Shown one piece after another: positions 23,723-30,717 of a DNA stretch of 30,717 bases. The notes below the pieces were generated by a model. That model worked only from the letters and a program-made list of their open reading frames with translations. It was not told where the DNA came from and searched no databases. Location: NCBI GenBank assembly GCA_035656495.1, contig DASRSL010000063.1, forward strand, positions 1 through 30,717. Direction: 5' to 3'. The DNA comes from Roseiarcus sp035656495. Its GTDB lineage: Bacteria; Pseudomonadota; Alphaproteobacteria; Rhizobiales; Beijerinckiaceae. Every line of letters begins with the position of its first letter. Positions within the stretch are counted from its first letter, which is position 1. The position numbers and the translations under genes were made by a program.

Positions 23723-24985
23723 ATGCCCGGGATCTCCACGGAGCGCCGCCTGGTGACCGAATCCGCCCCCGTCTTCGACGTCGTCATCGCGGGCGGCGCG
23801 GCGTCCGGCCTCGCGCTGGCGGCCGCGGTCAAGCGCGCCCTCGGCGCAGGCGCCGCCGTCGCGGTCGTCGACCCCGCGCCGCCTTGCGCCGCGGAGGCCG
23901 GCCGCCCGCGCTTGCGCACGGTGGCGATCGCCGAGGGCCCGCGCCGGCTTCTCGAAAGCGTCGGCGCCTGGGAGGCGATCGCCCCTAAGGCTCAGGCGAT
24001 CCTCTCGATGGAGATCATGGACGGGGAGGTGCGCGACGCGGTGAGGCTTCCGCATCTTCATTTCGACGCCAAGGGCGGCGCGCCGCTCGCTCACATGGCG
24101 TTCAACGACGACGTCATCGCGGCGCTCTCGTCGCTTTGCGCCCGGCTCGGCGTCGAGTGCGTCGCGGGCGCCGTCGCGCGCTTCAGTTCCGGCCAGCGCG
24201 TCGCCGAGCTTGCCCTTGCCGACGGCCGGCGCTTGCGCACGCGTCTCGCGGTCGCGGCCGACGGCGCGCGCTCGAAACTGCGGACGCTCGCCGCAGTTCC
24301 GGCCTACGGCTGGGATTATGACCAGTCCGGCATCGTCGCGACCATCGCGCATGAGCGCGACCACGAGGGCGTGGCTCAGCAGCATTTCCTGCCGGCCGGA
24401 CCGTTCGCCGTCCTGCCCCTGCCCGGCCGCCGATCGAGCATCGTCTGGAACGAGCGCCGCGCCGACGCCCGCGCGCTCATGGCGCTCCAGCCCGAAGATT
24501 TCCTGGGCCAACTCGAGCTGCGCTTCACGCCGAAGCTCGGCGAGCTCCGCCTCGCCTCGCGGGTCGAGGCCTTTCCGTTCCGCTTCCAGATCGCGCGCCG
24601 TTTCGTCGGCGGAAGGCTCGCGCTCGTCGGCGACGCGGCGCACGTCGTCCATCCGATCGCAGGCCAGGGCCTCAATCTGGGCCTGCGCGACGTCGCGGCG
24701 CTGGCCGAGGCGATCGTCGGCGAGATGCGGCTCGGCCTCGATCCCGGCGCGCCCGGGCCACTTGCGGCTTACGAGCGCGCGCGGCGCTTCGACGTCGCGG
24801 CGAGCGGCATGGGGATGGACGTGATGAACCGCCTGTTCTCCAACGCCTTCGGCCCCCTGCGCTTCGCGCGCGACCTCGGCCTCAGGCTCGTCGACCGCGC
24901 GCCGCCGCTGAAAGACCTGCTGATCGCCGAGGCCGGCGGCGCGGGACGGGGCGCGCCAAAACTCTTGCGCGGCGTCGCCCTGTGA
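23723..24985 (+). CDS. UbiH/UbiF-family FAD-dependent monooxygenase
   Basis: Encodes 420 residues from the ATG at 23723; a TTG at 23696 would add nine. The FAD-binding motif is V-V-I-A-G-G-A-A-S-G near the N-terminus, the D-G-A-R-S motif is A-A-D-G-A-R-S-K-L-R, and the second FAD motif reads G-D-A-A-H-V-V-H-P-I-A-G-Q-G-L-N-L-G, which is diagnostic for ubiquinone ring hydroxylases. These add oxygen to the quinone precursor. Which ring position it hydroxylates (UbiH, UbiF, UbiI or UbiL type) cannot be told from sequence by eye. Its TGA overlaps the GTG start of the next gene by four bases, so both are translated together. Confidence 0.9.
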   Translation: MPGISTERRLVTESAPVFDVVIAGGAASGLALAAAVKRALGAGAAVAVVDPAPPCAAEAGRPRLRTVAIAEGPRRLLESVGAWEAIAPKAQAILSMEIMDGEVRDAVRLPHLHFDAKGGAPLAHMAFNDDVIAALSSLCARLGVECVAGAVARFSSGQRVAELALADGRRLRTRLAVAADGARSKLRTLAAVPAYGWDYDQSGIVATIAHERDHEGVAQQHFLPAGPFAVLPLPGRRSSIVWNERRADARALMALQPEDFLGQLELRFTPKLGELRLASRVEAFPFRFQIARRFVGGRLALVGDAAHVVHPIAGQGLNLGLRDVAALAEAIVGEMRLGLDPGAPGPLAAYERARRFDVAASGMGMDVMNRLFSNAFGPLRFARDLGLRLVDRAPPLKDLLIAEAGGAGRGAPKLLRGVAL

Positions 24986-26121
24986 GCGAGGGCTTGAAAC
25001 CGCGCACGCTCGCGGCTCAGGCCCTGGGCCGGATCGACGAGGAGACGCGCGCGCTCGTCCCGCCGGTCCATCTCTCCTCCACCTTCATTCGCGACCCCGA
25101 CAATCTCTATCGCAGCGGCAACAGCTATGGCCGCCCCGACAACGACACCGTGCGCGACGCCGAAGCGGTCATCGGCGCGCTCGAGGGAGCAAGCGAAACG
25201 CTCGCCTTCGGCTCGGGCATGTCGGCGGCGATCGCGCTCATCCTCAGCCTCGGCCCGGGGGCGCGCGTCGTCGCGCCCCGCGCCATGTACTACGGCTTGC
25301 GGGCCTGGCTGGCGAGCGAGGCGCCCGCGCACGGACTTCACGTCGATTTCGCCGACGCCGAGGATTTGCAAGCTCTGGAGCGTGCGGCGACGCCGGGAAA
25401 AACCAATCTCGTGTGGCTCGAGACGCCCTGCAATCCGCTGTGGGGCGTCAGCGACATCGAAGGCGCCGCGCGCATCGCCCGGGCGGCGGGGGCGCTGCTG
25501 GCGGTCGACTCGACGTGCGCGACGCCGATCTTCAGCCGTCCGCTCGCGCTCGGCGCCGACATCGTCATGCATTCGGCGAGCAAATATCTCAACGGGCATT
25601 CCGACGTGATCGCCGGCGCGCTCTGCTTCGCCCGCAGCGACGCCTTGTTCGAGCGGGCGCGCGCCATCCGCAAGGCGCACGGGCTCATCCTCCATCCGTT
25701 CGAGGCGTTCCTCCTGACGCGGGGGTTGCGGACGCTCGATCTTCGCGTGCGGGCGTGCGCGCTGAACGCGATCAGGCTCGCCTACCGTCTCTCCAGTCAC
25801 GCCGCTGTCTCGTCCGTGCTCTATCCCGGCCTACCGCATCATCCCGGTCACGCGTTGGCGCTGCGGCAGATGCAGGACGGCTTCGGCGGCATGCTGTCGA
25901 TCCGAGTCCGCGGCGGCGCCGAGGCCGCGATCGCGGCGGCGGCGCGGGTCAAGGTGTGGAAGCGCGCCACCTCGCTCGGCGGCGTCGAATCGCTGATCGA
26001 GCACCGCGCCTCGATCGAAGGCCCCGACTCGCCCTGTCCGCCCGATCTCCTGCGGCTCTCGGCCGGAATCGAGGACACGGAAGATCTGTGGCGCGACCTC
26101 GACCGGGCGCTCGGCGGGTAA
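24982..26121 (+). CDS. Cys/Met metabolism PLP-dependent enzyme, cystathionine beta-lyase-like
   Basis: Encodes 379 residues from a GTG start that overlaps the preceding stop. PLP-family marks are Y-G-R-P-D-N-D-T near residue 49, the G-S-G-M-S-A-A loop (77-83), the W-L-E-T-P-C-N-P motif (145-152), the D-S-T-C-A-T-P strand (176-182) and the PLP lysine K201 in H-S-A-S-K-Y-L-N-G-H-S-D. The C-terminus has the R-x-T-S-L-G-G-V-E-S-L motif. It belongs to the fold-type I MetB/MetC group; by general look it is closest to cystathionine beta-lyase, which makes homocysteine from cystathionine, but MetB or MetZ activity cannot be excluded. The link to the upstream monooxygenase appears to be only translational. 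Confidence 0.88.
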   Translation: MSEGLKPRTLAAQALGRIDEETRALVPPVHLSSTFIRDPDNLYRSGNSYGRPDNDTVRDAEAVIGALEGASETLAFGSGMSAAIALILSLGPGARVVAPRAMYYGLRAWLASEAPAHGLHVDFADAEDLQALERAATPGKTNLVWLETPCNPLWGVSDIEGAARIARAAGALLAVDSTCATPIFSRPLALGADIVMHSASKYLNGHSDVIAGALCFARSDALFERARAIRKAHGLILHPFEAFLLTRGLRTLDLRVRACALNAIRLAYRLSSHAAVSSVLYPGLPHHPGHALALRQMQDGFGGMLSIRVRGGAEAAIAAAARVKVWKRATSLGGVESLIEHRASIEGPDSPCPPDLLRLSAGIEDTEDLWRDLDRALGG

Positions 26122-26367
26122 CGGAAAAGTGCGACCGGGCTGGGCCACACTAAGGTCGCAAAGCGCCGCCACCTGACGCGTTCAAGCAGTGTTCAGCCGC
26201 GAGGTGATTCGCTCGCGGAAGAAACCGCCACGGCGCGTTTGTCGACGAACGGCAACAGCGGGATGGCGGGCGTTTGGCGAACCGGACGGAGGCGAACGGA
26301 AGGCGCGCTTTGTGGCGGCTCCCGCCCCCTCCGTCTGGCATCGCCTCCAGTTGGAGAGGACTTTTCC

Positions 26368-27915
26368 ATGCGTTTCCTGTCGCGCGCCGCCGCCGCGGTC
26401 ATCATCGGCGCCTCGGGGCCTGTCGCGTTCGTCGCGCCGGCCCTCGCCCAGACCTGCGTCTGCCCGCCCGCCGAAGGCGCCGCCGCTATTTCGGGACCGG
26501 TCATCCAGGCCGGCGAGCCGCCGCCGCCGATGCCCGAATACGAGCAGCCGGCGATGCCGGCGCCGGGTCATGTTTGGACCCCCGGCTACTGGGCCTGGAA
26601 CAACACCGACTACTATTGGGTGCCGGGCGTCTGGGTCGAGCCGCCGCGCGTCGGAGTGTTGTGGACTCCGCCCTATTGGGGCTTCGTCGGCGGCATCTAC
26701 ATGTTCCATCGTGGCTACTGGGGGGCTCAAGTCGGTTTCTACGGCGGAATCAATTATGGATTCGGCTACGCCGGATTCGGCTACCAGGGCGGACGCTGGC
26801 AGAACGGCCAGTTCTTCTACAACACTGCCGTGAATAATATCGGCAATGTCCACGTCGGGAATACGTATAACGCCTCGGTCACGATCAACAGGACGGTCAA
26901 CGTCAGCAACAACGTCAGCTACAACGGCGGGCCGGGCGGCTTTCAAGTCAAGCCCACGCCCGAACAGGAACAGGTCGCGGCGCAGCCGCATATCCCGCCG
27001 ACCCCGGCCCAGACGAATCACGTTCGAACCGCGAGCGTGAACGCCGAGCAATTCCAGTCCGTCAACAAGGGCAAGCCGGCGATCGCCGCAACGCCGCGGG
27101 CGGGCGAGCTCAGGGGTCCGGGCGTCGTCCCGGCCAAGGCTGCGGGAGCCGCCGAGGCGCCCGCGGCGCCGGCCGGCCAGGCAACCGCGCCGGCGGGAGC
27201 GGAAAAGCCGGAACAGAAGCGTCCCGCGGAGAGGCCGCTCGGCGGCGGACAGGCGCAGCCGGAGGGGAAGCCGCTCGGCGGGCAGGCGCAGCCGGAAAGG
27301 AAGCCGCCCGGCGCGGTTCCCGCGCAGGAGAAGCCGCAAGAGAAGCTTCCGCAGGGCGCGGAGAAGCCGCAGGGGCTTGAGAGGCCGAAGGGGCCGGAGG
27401 CGCCGAAGGAGCTCGGAAAACCGCAGGGGATGGAGGCGCCGAAGGGGGCCGAGAAACCGAAGGGCCAGGAGAAGCCGAAGGGACAAGAAAAGCCTAAAGG
27501 GCTGTTGGAGACGCCCAGGGGTCAGGAGACGCCGAAAGGCCCAGAAAAACCGAAAGGGCTCGAGCGGCAGCAGGGATTGCAGGCGCCGAATCGGCCGCAA
27601 GGACCGGGGGGACCGGAGAAGCAGAAGGGGCCGAAGGGACAGGAGCAGCCGAAGAGGCCAGGGCAGCCGCAAGGGATGCTTGAGCCTCCGGCCGAGCGGC
27701 CGATGAAGCGGGCGATGGACGGGGCTTCGCCGCAGCGGCCGGCGCCCGTCGACGGCGGCGCGCCGCAGGGCAGCGGCCCGAAGCCGCCGCGGCCCGCAAC
27801 GGGTCAGAACGGCGCCATGCGGGGTCCGGCCGCCGCCGCGGAGCGCAAGCCGCCCCAGCCGGGCGGCAAGGCCGCAGCATGCGGCAGGCCTGGCGTGCCG
27901 CCCTGCCCGCGGTGA
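26368..27915 (+). CDS. YXWGXW-type secreted protein with hexapeptide-repeat tail
   Basis: Encodes 515 residues from the ATG at 26368, preceded by GGAGAGGA; the frame is open further upstream without protein character. Residues 1-28 are a signal peptide ending A-L-A-Q. Residues 60-145 are rich in Trp, Tyr and Gly with W-T-P-G-Y-W-A-W, Y-Y-W-V-P-G-V-W-V-E-P-P and F-H-R-G-Y-W-G-A-Q-V-G-F-Y, the YXWGXW pattern of secreted alphaproteobacterial proteins. An Asn/Val-rich part with N-I-G-N-V-H-V-G-N follows. From about residue 320 to 430 the chain is a six-residue repeat of the type G-x-E-K-P-K, then a Pro/Gly/Arg tail. It is probably a surface or matrix protein; function unknown. Tail length in relatives varies strongly. 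Confidence 0.82.
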   Translation: MRFLSRAAAAVIIGASGPVAFVAPALAQTCVCPPAEGAAAISGPVIQAGEPPPPMPEYEQPAMPAPGHVWTPGYWAWNNTDYYWVPGVWVEPPRVGVLWTPPYWGFVGGIYMFHRGYWGAQVGFYGGINYGFGYAGFGYQGGRWQNGQFFYNTAVNNIGNVHVGNTYNASVTINRTVNVSNNVSYNGGPGGFQVKPTPEQEQVAAQPHIPPTPAQTNHVRTASVNAEQFQSVNKGKPAIAATPRAGELRGPGVVPAKAAGAAEAPAAPAGQATAPAGAEKPEQKRPAERPLGGGQAQPEGKPLGGQAQPERKPPGAVPAQEKPQEKLPQGAEKPQGLERPKGPEAPKELGKPQGMEAPKGAEKPKGQEKPKGQEKPKGLLETPRGQETPKGPEKPKGLERQQGLQAPNRPQGPGGPEKQKGPKGQEQPKRPGQPQGMLEPPAERPMKRAMDGASPQRPAPVDGGAPQGSGPKPPRPATGQNGAMRGPAAAAERKPPQPGGKAAACGRPGVPPCPR

Positions 27916-28008
27916 CGCCGTAGCGACGCGCCATAGCTGGCGTCCGCGTTCGCGAAGCGCCCCGCTCTTTTTTGGCGCAGCCGGCTGAATCCGGCTAAAG
28001 CCTTGCGC

Positions 28009-29595
28009 ATGTCGCGCATGGTCCGCAACATTTTCTCCGTCGGCGGCTGGACGATCGCCTCGCGCCTGACGGGGTTCTTCCGCGACATGGCGCTGGCCGC
28101 GCTGCTCGGTGGCGGCGCGCTCAACGACGCCTACGTGGCGGCGATCAAGCTGCCGAACCAGTTCCGCCAGATTTTCGGCGAGGGCTCGTTCAACGCGGCC
28201 TACCTGCCGACCTACACCCGCGTGCTCGAGCGGAGGGGGCTGGAAGAGGCCGGCCGTTTCGCAAGCCAGGTGTTCACCCTCCTCCTCCTTTCGCAGGCGG
28301 CGCTGCTCGGTCTCGTCTATCTCGACATGCCGCTGCTCGTCGAATTGACCTCGCCGGGTTTCGTCAGCCAGCCCGACAAGTTCGCCCACGCGGTCTCGAT
28401 GTCGCGGATCATGTTTCCCTACATCGCCTTCATCGCGGTGTTCGCCCTCCATCAGGGCACGCTGAACGCCAACAACTCCTGGAGCGTTCCCGCTTCCGCG
28501 CCGGCCGCCGCCAACGTCTGCATGATCGCCTTTCTGGCCTTCGCCGCCTTCTTTCCGAAGATCTCGCCGGGCGTCGCCGGCATGGCGAGCTGGGGCTTTC
28601 TCGCCTCGGGCGCGACCCAGCTCGCCATCGCCATGGCCGACGCGCGCCGGCGCGGGCTGCTCGAGCACCTCACCTGGCCGCGCTGGACGCCGGAGGTGAG
28701 GCAGTTCTTCGTCATGCTCGGGCCGGCGATCGGCATCTCGGCGAGCTACCAGATCGGGGCGCTGGCCGACCAGATCGTCGGCTCGCTCCTGCCGACCGGC
28801 GCCCTCTCGGCCATCAGCTACGCCGACCGTCTCTATCAGTTGCCCGGCGGCGTGATCGTCATCGCCGTCGGCTCGGTGCTCTTGAAGGAAATGTCGATGC
28901 TCATCGCCCGCGGCGACGCGGATACGGCGCTCGACGCGCAGAACCGCGCCGCTTCGCTGACGATCGCGTTCGGCGCCCCCTTCATCGTCGTCTTTCTTCT
29001 CATCCCCGACCTCATCGTCGGCGCGGCCTTCGAGCACGGCGCCTTCAAGGCGAGCGCGACGCATCAGGCGGCCGCGGTGCTCGCCGCCTATTCGGTCGGC
29101 ATGCCGGCCCTGTTCGTCGACCGGATCGTCTCGGCGAGCTTCTTGTCGCGCGGCGACACTGCGACGCCGATGAAGGTCACGCTCGTCGGCGTCGCGCTCA
29201 ACGTCGCGCTCAAGATCACGCTCTACCGGCCGCTTGGTGCCCCGGGCCTCGCGCTCGCCACCGCCGCTGGCCTGTGGGTCAAGGTGGCCGGCATCTACGC
29301 GCTCGCGCATCGGCGCGGCTGGATCGCGCCGGACGCACGTTTCCTCGCCACCGCCGCAGCGGCCCTGTTCGCCTGCGGCGCGCTGGCGCTGGCGGTGACC
29401 CTCGCTAACGCACCACTGGTCTCGGCGCTCGCGCATCTGCCGCGCTTCGCCCGCGAAACGCGCCTTCTGGCGCTCGCCGTGATCGGCGTCGCGGTCTATT
29501 TCCCGGCGCTGGCGGCGGGGCTCAAGCTGACGGGAGCAGAGCCGGCGGGCCTCTTCGACCGGACGCGGCGGGCGCTGAAGCGCACGCCGCGCTGA
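28009..29595 (+). CDS. murJ: lipid II flippase MurJ
   Basis: Encodes 528 residues from the ATG at 28009 (an ATG at 28018 and a TTG at 28003 are alternatives; none has a strong ribosome binding site). MurJ flips the peptidoglycan precursor lipid II across the inner membrane. The N-terminus has the family pattern S-x-x-S-R-L-T-G-F-F-R-D, then D-A-Y-V-A-A-I-K-L-P-N-Q-F-R-Q-I-F-G-E-G-S-F-N-A-A-Y-L-P, with the arginines and acidic residues known to line the cavity. About 14 membrane helices follow, including the central P-Y-I-A-F-I-A and Y-A-D-R-L-Y-Q-L-P-G-G motifs. The length is normal, and the gene appears monocistronic. Confidence 0.94.
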   Translation: MSRMVRNIFSVGGWTIASRLTGFFRDMALAALLGGGALNDAYVAAIKLPNQFRQIFGEGSFNAAYLPTYTRVLERRGLEEAGRFASQVFTLLLLSQAALLGLVYLDMPLLVELTSPGFVSQPDKFAHAVSMSRIMFPYIAFIAVFALHQGTLNANNSWSVPASAPAAANVCMIAFLAFAAFFPKISPGVAGMASWGFLASGATQLAIAMADARRRGLLEHLTWPRWTPEVRQFFVMLGPAIGISASYQIGALADQIVGSLLPTGALSAISYADRLYQLPGGVIVIAVGSVLLKEMSMLIARGDADTALDAQNRAASLTIAFGAPFIVVFLLIPDLIVGAAFEHGAFKASATHQAAAVLAAYSVGMPALFVDRIVSASFLSRGDTATPMKVTLVGVALNVALKITLYRPLGAPGLALATAAGLWVKVAGIYALAHRRGWIAPDARFLATAAAALFACGALALAVTLANAPLVSALAHLPRFARETRLLALAVIGVAVYFPALAAGLKLTGAEPAGLFDRTRRALKRTPR

Positions 29596-29629
29596 CCTGA
29601 GCGAGGCATTTCCGGAAGCGGACTTGGGG

Positions 29630-30717
29630 CTACCCGCGCTCGGGAAACAGCGCCTTCAGACCCTCGGGCGACGCCTTCGCGACGCCGCGCTCGGTGATGA
29701 GGCCGGTGACCAAGCGCGCCGGCGTGACGTCGAAGGCCGGATTGGCGGCGCGACTTCCTTCCGGCGAAATCCTGACCCGCGCAACCGCCCCGTCCGCGCC
29801 CTGACCCTGGACGAACGTGACTTCGTCGGCGTGCCGCTCTTCGATTGGGATTTCGCTGATTCCGTCGCGAACCGTCCAGTCGATGGTCGGAGAAGGCAGG
29901 GCGACGTAGAAAGGAACGCCGTTGTCGTGTGCGGCGAGCGCCTTGAGGTAAGTGCCGATCTTGTTGGCGACGTCGCCGTTGGCGGCGGTGCGGTCCGACC
30001 CGACGATCACCATGTCAACGAGGCCGTGCTGCATCAGGTGGCCGCCGGCGTTGTCGACGACGAGCGTGTGCGGCGCGCCCTCATTGACGAGCTCCCAGGC
30101 GGTGAGCGAGGCGCCCTGATTGCGCGGGCGGGTCTCGTCGACGTAGACGTGGACGCGGAGACCCTCCTCCATCGCCAGATAGATCGGGGCGGTGGCGGTG
30201 CCGTAATCGACCGTCGCCAGCCAGCCGGCGTTGCAGTGGGTGAGGATATTCACGGGCTCGCTCGGCTTCTTGCCCGCCGCGAGCCGACGGATGACGTCGA
30301 GCCCGCTGCGGCCGATCGCGCGGTTGATGGCGACGTCCTCGTCGGCGATCTCCGCGGCTTGCGCATAGGCTGCGGCGGCGCGTTCTTGCGGATCGAGCGG
30401 GCGCAGACGCTTGCGGACGGCGTCCAGCGCCCAGCGCAGGTTGATGGCGGTCGGCCGCGTCGCGTGAAGCGCCTCCCACGCCGCGTCCAGCCTGACGTCG
30501 CGCGGATCCTCGCGCATGGCGAGCGCGAGGCCGTACGCCGCCGTCGCGCCGATCAGCGGCGCGCCGCGCACCCACATGTCGCGGATCGCCGTCGCCGCGT
30601 CGGCGGCGCTGCGCAAGGTCGCGATGCGAAACTCATGCGGCAGCCAGCGCTGGTCGATGACGTCGACGCCCCATCCGTCCTCGTTCAGCCATATCGTGCG
30701 GTAAGACCGTCCGCCGA
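29630..30717 (-). CDS. mtnA: S-methyl-5-thioribose-1-phosphate isomerase, 5' end outside window
   Basis: The frame runs off the right edge of the window; 362 residues are visible and only a few N-terminal residues are missing. An internal ATG at 30616 is not the start, because the recognisable N-terminal pattern R-S-Y-R-T-I-W-L-N-E-D-G-W and D-Q-R-W-L-P-H-E lies upstream of it. MtnA converts methylthioribose-1-phosphate to methylthioribulose-1-phosphate in the methionine salvage pathway. Motifs are V-R-G-A-P-L-I-G, the catalytic Cys in T-H-C-N-A-G-W-L-A-T, and the catalytic Asp in G-S-D-R-T-A-A-N-G-D-V-A-N-K-I-G-T-Y. It converges with murJ; other salvage genes may lie beyond the right edge. 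Confidence 0.95.
   Translation of the reverse strand, partial: GGRSYRTIWLNEDGWGVDVIDQRWLPHEFRIATLRSAADAATAIRDMWVRGAPLIGATAAYGLALAMREDPRDVRLDAAWEALHATRPTAINLRWALDAVRKRLRPLDPQERAAAAYAQAAEIADEDVAINRAIGRSGLDVIRRLAAGKKPSEPVNILTHCNAGWLATVDYGTATAPIYLAMEEGLRVHVYVDETRPRNQGASLTAWELVNEGAPHTLVVDNAGGHLMQHGLVDMVIVGSDRTAANGDVANKIGTYLKALAAHDNGVPFYVALPSPTIDWTVRDGISEIPIEERHADEVTFVQGQGADGAVARVRISPEGSRAANPAFDVTPARLVTGLITERGVAKASPEGLKALFPERG

Noticed and set aside
26182..29436. Very long minus-strand open frame of about 1084 codons
   Set aside because: It lies opposite the YXWGXW gene and murJ, both with clear family motifs. Its composition is extreme in Arg, Leu and Asp/Glu, as expected when high-GC genes are read backwards.

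Overview
The window looks like chromosomal DNA from a GC-rich alphaproteobacterium, most likely of the order Hyphomicrobiales (Rhizobiales). The signs are the C-terminus of a NepR anti-sigma factor at the left edge, an IalB-family protein, a DUF1236 protein, a YXWGXW-type secreted protein, and a glycine decarboxylase split into two subunits. A hydroxypyruvate reductase resembling the serine-cycle HprA, next to remnants of a PQQ dehydrogenase, hints at a methylotroph or methanotroph relative. That lifestyle is an inference; no methane or methanol oxidation genes are in the window.

Layout. 1-2.4 kb: nepR end, a small Cys-rich secreted protein, a small hypothetical protein and an exported GyrI-like protein. 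2.4-7.2 kb (minus): a complete glycine cleavage operon gcvT-gcvH-gcvPA-gcvPB preceded by a tandem glycine riboswitch and a good sigma70-type promoter. 7.2-8.7 kb (minus): a lipoprotein, an IalB-like protein and tRNA-Val(GAC) with its own promoter. 9-11.3 kb: an N-terminally extended RNase HII converging on a type II NADH dehydrogenase across a palindrome-rich spacer. 11.3-13.8 kb: a repeat-bearing spacer and a quinol-type nitric oxide reductase gene broken by about five small indels. 13.9-17.8 kb: hydroxypyruvate reductase, an FGGY sugar kinase and an AbrB-type membrane protein. 17.8-20.8 kb: a repeat-rich spacer and the bd-type (CIO-like) quinol oxidase genes cydAB. 20.8-23.7 kb: a DUF1236 protein, a decayed PQQ dehydrogenase/cytochrome c gene, a cupredoxin-like protein lacking the usual copper cysteine, and a high-potential iron-sulfur protein. 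23.7-30.7 kb: a UbiH-type monooxygenase overlapping a Cys/Met-metabolism PLP enzyme, a YXWGXW protein with a hexapeptide-repeat tail, murJ, and mtnA running off the right edge.

How the genes fit together. Glycine cleavage gives CO2, ammonia, NADH and methylene-tetrahydrofolate, and hydroxypyruvate reductase handles the serine/glycerate branch; both belong to C1/glycine metabolism. NDH-2, bd oxidase and the broken nitric oxide reductase are alternative respiratory enzymes at the quinone pool. The PQQ/cytochrome remnant, cupredoxin-like protein and HiPIP look like a periplasmic electron-transfer cluster partly in decay. The two broken respiratory genes lie among intact neighbours, so they look like true pseudogenes, although sequencing error cannot be excluded from one sequence. 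I did not find a clearly new defence or mobile system. The points most worth a second look are the decaying redox cluster, the altered cupredoxin and RNase HII motifs, and the dispersed palindromic repeats.
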